In this document: positions 59,826 to 64,000 of the stretch, one piece after another
Numbering within the stretch: position 1 is the stretch's first letter
Layout: each line of letters begins with the position of its first letter
Assembly (NCBI RefSeq): GCF_004920405.1
Contig: NZ_RFLV01000003.1
Span: 62,001-126,000, forward strand
Source of the DNA: Pseudomonas leptonychotis
GTDB lineage: Bacteria > Pseudomonadota > Gammaproteobacteria > Pseudomonadales > Pseudomonadaceae
Direction: 5' to 3'
Length of the DNA stretch: 64,000 nt
The notes under the pieces: generated by a model
The model's database searches: none
What the model was told of the DNA's origin: nothing
What the model saw: the letters and a program-made list of their open reading frames with translations, nothing else
Made by a program: the position numbers and the translations under genes

Positions 59826-61784
59826 TTAGCGCTTGCTCAGTTGCGCGTCGGGTAAAACGCTCGGCCGCCAGGCAATCAGGTGCTTTTTGAAGGCATGGCT
59901 GGCGCCTTGGTAATAGGCAATGTTGCGTCGTTCCAGACTGTCGCTGGCGTCCACCTTCACCTCATGACTCAGGCCCAGCGCATCATCATGACGACGCATG
60001 CTTTTACGCGGGCTGAGGATCGCCAGGCTGCTGCCGTCGAACAGCCCCAGGTGCTGATAGTTACCCAGTAAGGCACGCCCTGGAGCACGGTCATCGCGCA
60101 GCACATTGCGGCCGAAGAAGGTCGACACATAGTCCATATTCAGTAAACCCAACAGCGTGGGCGCCAGGTCGATCTGGCTGGCCAGGTCACTGAACTCACG
60201 CGGCTGAATATGTGCCGGGGCATAGATAAATAAAGGAATGTGGTAGTTGGCCACCGGCAGGTCTTCCTTGCCGGCGCTTCCTGCCGTGTGATCGGCGACA
60301 AAGATAAACACCGTCTGCTTGAACCAGGGCTTATCCCGCGCCTGGGCGAGAAATTGGCCAATGGCATAGTCGGTGTACTTCACCGCGCCTTCACGGCCAT
60401 CGCCAGACGGGATGTCGATGCGCCCTTCTGGGTAGGTATAGGGCCGGTGATTGGAGGTGGTCATCACCTGCAGGAAGAAGGGTTCGTCGGCGGCGTGGTC
60501 GGCATCGGCGATTTTTATTGCCTGCTTGTAGATGTCCTCATCGGACATGCCCCAGGCGTTCTGGAACACCATATCCGCCTCGGCCACGCTGCTCTGGTCG
60601 ACGATGCGGTAACCGTTGCCGCCAAAGAAGGCGTTCATATTGTCGAAGTAGCCACGCCCACCGTAGATAAACACGCTGTCATAGCCTTGCGCACTGAACT
60701 GTTGGCCCAGGCTGCCATAGCCTGACTCACGCCCAATGCGCTTGACGATGGAGCGCCCCGGCGTGGGGGGAATCGACAGGGTAATGGCTTCCAGACCGCG
60801 ATCGGTACGGGTGCCGGTGGCGTAGAAATTACTGAAACTCAGGCTCTGCTTACGCAGCTGATCGAGGTTGGGGGTTAATCCGCGGCTGTCACCAAAGCTG
60901 CCCAAGTATTTGGCACTGAGGCTTTCAATAGTCACCAACACCACGTTCAAGCGCTTGGGCTGCCCAGGGTTGTCGATAGTGCGGCGAATATCCTGCGGGT
61001 CACTGCCGATAAAACGCGCGTTGGGCTCACTGATCTCGCTGCGCAACAAACTGGCCACCTCAGGCGCCGCCAGCGTGGCGTAGAACTGTTGGTAATCCAG
61101 CTCGTTGTTACGGAACGCGGCAAAGAACTGGAACGGCCCATTACTCGCCAGCTCACGCTGATACGCGTTGCCATCGGTGCCGCGCGGCGCATCTTGACCA
61201 ATCAACACACTGCTCAACCCGGCCAACAGCAGCACAGCCAATACGCTGAGCAGTGCCGGCGCAGGGCGCAAGCGCGGTGCATCCAATGCCGCCATTACGG
61301 CTTTACGCAACAGTGCAGTCGCCGCCACGGCGATCATCGCCAACAACGCCAGCAGTGGGTAAATCGGGTACGACTCGAGGATGTTGTTGATCACCTCCTC
61401 GGAATACACCAAGTAGTCGACGGCGATAAAGTTGAAGCGCACGCCAAACTCATCCCAGAACAGCCACTCCGCCACCGCCGTAAACAGCATGACAAACAGG
61501 CTCACCCCGACCACACCGAGCAGCAGCTGTTTATGCCAGCGCTGTTGCCATAGGCGGCGTGGGCACAGCAGCAGGTAGAGGGCCATGGGCAGACTGGCAT
61601 AGAGCAAAAAGCTCAGGTCGTACACCAAGCCGACCCCGTATAGGCTGAGCAGTTGCCCAGCCCCTACGTGAGCGTCCGCCAGATGACTGGCCAACAATGT
61701 GCTGCGGGTCAGAAAGAACACCGCCAACCATGTCAGCACGATGATCGACAGATAACGAAGTTGCGCGAAATGAAGCTGAGGCAT
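59826..61784 (-). CDS. LTA synthase-like phosphoglycerol/phosphoethanolamine transferase
   Basis: 652 residues from ATG 61784 (MPQLHFAQLRYLSIIVL); an in-frame start up to 21 codons earlier is possible. Five membrane helices (residues ~10-200) precede a periplasmic sulfatase-fold domain. The metal Glu is in LVTIESLSAKYLGSF, the nucleophile Thr in ATGTRTDRGLEAI, and metal ligands in FVADHTAGSAG and TTSNHRPY. Gram-negative members transfer phosphoglycerol or similar groups to glycans or lipids (OpgB-like). First gene of a four-gene operon, divergent from colR. Confidence 0.92.
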   Translation of the reverse strand: MPQLHFAQLRYLSIIVLTWLAVFFLTRSTLLASHLADAHVGAGQLLSLYGVGLVYDLSFLLYASLPMALYLLLCPRRLWQQRWHKQLLLGVVGVSLFVMLFTAVAEWLFWDEFGVRFNFIAVDYLVYSEEVINNILESYPIYPLLALLAMIAVAATALLRKAVMAALDAPRLRPAPALLSVLAVLLLAGLSSVLIGQDAPRGTDGNAYQRELASNGPFQFFAAFRNNELDYQQFYATLAAPEVASLLRSEISEPNARFIGSDPQDIRRTIDNPGQPKRLNVVLVTIESLSAKYLGSFGDSRGLTPNLDQLRKQSLSFSNFYATGTRTDRGLEAITLSIPPTPGRSIVKRIGRESGYGSLGQQFSAQGYDSVFIYGGRGYFDNMNAFFGGNGYRIVDQSSVAEADMVFQNAWGMSDEDIYKQAIKIADADHAADEPFFLQVMTTSNHRPYTYPEGRIDIPSGDGREGAVKYTDYAIGQFLAQARDKPWFKQTVFIFVADHTAGSAGKEDLPVANYHIPLFIYAPAHIQPREFSDLASQIDLAPTLLGLLNMDYVSTFFGRNVLRDDRAPGRALLGNYQHLGLFDGSSLAILSPRKSMRRHDDALGLSHEVKVDASDSLERRNIAYYQGASHAFKKHLIAWRPSVLPDAQLSKR

Positions 61785-61889
61785 CGTATGATCCCGGTTG
61801 GATGAACGTGCCGCAGTGTGCGATTGCATCTGTGAGAGACGCGTCAACGCGATGTGAAAAATACGTCAAAGCCGAAAGAGAACAGCCCC
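61785..61889. promoter_or_regulatory. Divergent region between LTA-synthase-like gene and colR
   Basis: 105 bp that must contain both promoters. It includes CGTATGATCCCGG, a TGTGAGAGACGCG stretch and AT-rich AAAAATACGTCAAAG. No clear -35/-10 pair or known operator could be assigned. Confidence 0.35.
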
Positions 61890-62573
61890 ATGCGCATTCT
61901 GGTCATCGAAGACAACCGCGATATCCTGGCCAACATCCTCGACTACCTGCAGCTCAAAGGCTTCAGTGTCGATTGCGCGCAGGATGGTTTGAGTGGCCTA
62001 CACCTGGCCAGCAGCGGCCACTATGACCTGATCGTGCTGGACATCATGCTGCCTGGCATTGACGGTTATCAGGTGTGCAAACGCCTGCGCGAAGATGGCC
62101 ACAGTGAAGTGCCAATCCTCATGCTGACCGCCCGCGACGCTTTGGACGACCGCTTACAGGGGCTCAATGTCGGTGCCGATGACTACCTGATCAAGCCGTT
62201 TGCCCTGTCCGAGTTGGTGGCACGGATTGAAGCGATCCTGCGCCGCAGCCAAGGCAGCCGTAAACGCCAACTGAAAGTCGCCGACCTGATTTATGACCTC
62301 GATACGCTGCATGTCAGCCGCGCGGGCAAACCGCTCAAGCTCAATCCCATCGGCCTCAAGCTATTGGCCGTACTGATGCAGAAAAGCCCGGCCGTGATCC
62401 GCCGCGAGGCATTAGAGGAAGCCCTCTGGGGCGATGACAGCCCCGACAGCGATAGCCTGCGCAGCCATATCCACCAACTGCGCCAGGTCTTGGATAAGCC
62501 CTTCGCCACACCGCTGCTGCACACCCTGCATGGGGTTGGCTATCGCCTGGCGGAGCATGCCCATGGCGTCTAA
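61890..62573 (+). CDS. colR: Response regulator ColR
   Basis: 227 residues from ATG 61890 (MRILVIEDNRDILANILDYL). OmpR family: the receiver domain has the phospho-Asp in LIVLDIMLPGIDGY and the Lys in DDYLIKPFALSELVARI; the C-terminal winged helix ends RSHIHQLRQVLDKPF…VGYRLAEH. It closely matches pseudomonad ColR, which controls envelope lipid-modification genes in response to Zn2+/Fe via ColS. It overlaps colS by ~11 bases and is divergent from an envelope enzyme operon. Confidence 0.93.
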   Translation: MRILVIEDNRDILANILDYLQLKGFSVDCAQDGLSGLHLASSGHYDLIVLDIMLPGIDGYQVCKRLREDGHSEVPILMLTARDALDDRLQGLNVGADDYLIKPFALSELVARIEAILRRSQGSRKRQLKVADLIYDLDTLHVSRAGKPLKLNPIGLKLLAVLMQKSPAVIRREALEEALWGDDSPDSDSLRSHIHQLRQVLDKPFATPLLHTLHGVGYRLAEHAHGV

Positions 62574-63855
62574 ACAGCCATTCGCGCGACGTATCCTGAT
62601 TGCCTTTGTGCTCATGACCGTGTTGGTTAGCGGCGTGTTTTCCTTGAGCATCGTGGCCGTGGTGCACGTCATTGAAGAGCACCTGGTATCCGAGGAGCTC
62701 AACCGCGAGCTGGACACGGTGCTGCATGAAGACCTCAAACATGGCATCACTCCTCGCCTCGATTCCAGCACCCGGTTCTTTGCCTCCAACCTTGCCGAGT
62801 ACGCTATTCCAGAGCAGTACGCGGGACTACCGGAGGGATTTAATGAGGTGGTTGACGAGGAGAAGGCCTTTTATGTGTTTGTAAAAGAAATCAACGGCAA
62901 CACCTATCAGCTGGTGCAAGAGCAACATGAGTTCGAAGCGCGTGAGCAGGCCTTGTTCAACGTGGTTTTTGCCGGCTTTCTCCTGACCGTGGTGGGTGCC
63001 TGGGCGCTGGGCCTGGTGATGGCGCGCAAAGTCATGGCCCCAGTCAGCCGGCTGGCGCAACAAGTGCGTCACCGCGACCAGCAACACACACTGGCTCCGC
63101 CCCTGGCACCGGACTATCCCGATGACGAAGTGGGTCAACTGGCTGCTGCCTTCGACAGCACCCTAGGCCAGCTACGGCATTCGCTGGAGCGCGAGCGATT
63201 GTTCACCAGCGATGTCAGCCATGAACTGCGTACACCGCTGATGGTCATCGCAACCTCCTGCGAGCTGCTTGCCGAAGCCACTCTGTCGCCCCGTGAGCGC
63301 CAACAACTTGAGCGTATCGCCAGGGCCAGCGAAGAAATGCGCGAGTTGGTGCAAACCTTTTTGCAGCTGGCCCGGGACAAAGCCAATGAAACGGCCTTTG
63401 TGGCAGACAGTAGCCTGGCCAGTGTCGCCGCGGCACAGGTCGAGCGCTGGGAACCCATGTTCAAAGGCAAGGGGCTGGCCTTTGAATTCGCAGAAGAAGG
63501 TCGCGACAGTGGCTGCTACAACGCCACATTTCTCAGCACGGTGATGGCTAACTTGCTGCGCAACGCGTTGCATTACACCGAACACGGCTTTGTCCGCCTG
63601 GTACTGGAAGGCAACGGGTTTCGTGTGGAGGACAGCGGCGCCGGCATCCCCCACGATCAACACGAACAGATTTTCCAACCATTCGTGCGCGGCCCCCAGG
63701 CGCGCGGCGAAGGACTGGGGCTGGGGCTTTCACTGGTCAAACGGATTTGTGCCAAACAAGGCTGGATGATCTCGGTGCATAACCAGACCGAGGGTGGCAC
63801 CTGCTTTAAGGTGAGCTTTAGCCAGGCAACTGACGAAATTTTCACATCCTCTTAA
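62563..63855 (+). CDS. colS: Sensor histidine kinase ColS
   Basis: 430 residues from ATG 62563, with GGAG 8 bases upstream inside the colR end. Membrane helix 1 (ILIAFVLMTVLVSGVFSLS), a ~95-residue periplasmic sensor rich in Glu (EEHLVSEELNRELDTVLHED; PEGFNEVVDEEKAFY), helix 2, HAMP, then the H-box FTSDVSHELRTPLMVIATS, N-box NLLRNALHY, G1 VEDSGAGIP and G2 GLGLGLSLVKRI. ColS of P. putida senses metal through acidic ExxE residues in this domain; candidates are present here but not proven. Confidence 0.92.
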   Translation: MASKQPFARRILIAFVLMTVLVSGVFSLSIVAVVHVIEEHLVSEELNRELDTVLHEDLKHGITPRLDSSTRFFASNLAEYAIPEQYAGLPEGFNEVVDEEKAFYVFVKEINGNTYQLVQEQHEFEAREQALFNVVFAGFLLTVVGAWALGLVMARKVMAPVSRLAQQVRHRDQQHTLAPPLAPDYPDDEVGQLAAAFDSTLGQLRHSLERERLFTSDVSHELRTPLMVIATSCELLAEATLSPRERQQLERIARASEEMRELVQTFLQLARDKANETAFVADSSLASVAAAQVERWEPMFKGKGLAFEFAEEGRDSGCYNATFLSTVMANLLRNALHYTEHGFVRLVLEGNGFRVEDSGAGIPHDQHEQIFQPFVRGPQARGEGLGLGLSLVKRICAKQGWMISVHNQTEGGTCFKVSFSQATDEIFTSS

Positions 63856-63865
63856 CAGGCTGTTG

Positions 63866-63920
63866 ATGCATGGCTGTTTAGTGTGGCGAGCGTTCCCCCA
63901 CTGGACGCTCAGCCATGCAT
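63866..63920. repeat. Long hairpin downstream of colS
   Basis: ATGCATGGCTG (63866-63876) and CAGCCATGCAT (63910-63920) are perfect 11-bp inverted repeats, with an inner GAGCGT/ACGCTC stem. It could be the colRS terminator (no T-run) or an upstream signal of the next gene. Confidence 0.55.
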
Positions 63921-64000
63921 GCTTTCCCCGCCCACGATTACGCGCCTCCTGTATATCCCCCGCAACGCCACTGGCAGCCTGAACAACTAGAGCTGCCAGC
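63915..64000 (+). CDS. Possible 5' end of a further gene, cut by the window
   Basis: ATG 63915 opens a frame that stays open to the window end, beginning MHAFPAHDYAPPVYPPQRHW. It has no evident Shine-Dalgarno and starts within the long hairpin, so the start is doubtful. Too little is present to name a product. Confidence 0.3.
   Translation, partial: MHAFPAHDYAPPVYPPQRHWQPEQLELP

Overview
The window is ordinary chromosomal DNA from a gammaproteobacterium, almost certainly a Pseudomonas (sensu lato) that is not P. aeruginosa. The evidence is the gene order and the protein sequences. The order pnp-rpsO-truB-rbfA-infB-nusA-rimP-tRNA-secG-tpiA-glmM-folP-ftsH-rlmE / yhbY / greA-carB-carA-dapB-dnaJ-dnaK-grpE / recN / fur / bamE / rnfH-ratA / smpB is the classic Pseudomonas arrangement. 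The translations closely resemble what I remember of Pseudomonas NusA, Fur, ColR, TpbA and PykA. I see no prophage, intact insertion sequence, CRISPR array or rRNA.

Layout. Bases 1-3300 hold the 3' part of a DUF748 (AsmA-like) gene, two tandem DUF2845 genes, a CsbD stress protein and a periplasmic BON protein. Bases 3500-12300 are the translation and RNA-decay operon on the minus strand. It is preceded by a strong sigma-70 promoter, a decayed initiator-tRNA-like cloverleaf and a terminator. Bases 12600-18100 carry tRNA-Leu(GAG), secG, tpiA, glmM, folP and ftsH. Bases 18200-31400 carry rlmE/yhbY, the pyrimidine/arginine carAB-greA operon with a probable attenuator, dapB, the grpE-dnaK-dnaJ chaperone operon with two clear sigma-32 promoters, and SOS-controlled recN. 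Bases 31400-35400 carry fur, bamE, rnfH-ratA, an NSS-type transporter and smpB.

Bases 35400-51600 are a looser set of metabolic, envelope and small conserved genes: a LysE exporter, an HprA-like dehydrogenase, rsmC, a Mn2+ (yybP-ykoY) riboswitch with its GDT1-family exporter, an M48 lipoprotein protease, a dCACHE chemoreceptor, a variant SRAP/YedK protein, an acyltransferase, a YajG lipoprotein, mqo, a PilZ protein and TPR lipoproteins. A 225-bp MITE-like repeat separates these from pyk. Bases 53200-57900 hold an enoyl-CoA hydratase, an iron-sulfur flavodoxin-reductase-like protein overlapping a SadC-like diguanylate cyclase, and a class I fumarase.

Bases 57900-63860 form an envelope-signalling locus. 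An LTA-synthase-like sulfatase, a PAP2 phosphatase, a TpbA-like periplasmic phosphatase and a small lipoprotein form one minus-strand operon. It is divergent from the ColR/ColS two-component system.

Most genes are housekeeping. The observations most worth a second look are the tRNA-fMet-like relic that keeps all its stems, its promoter and its terminator; the SRAP protein lacking two of the four usual active-site residues; the MITE-like element; the ColRS-linked envelope operon; and the carA leader.
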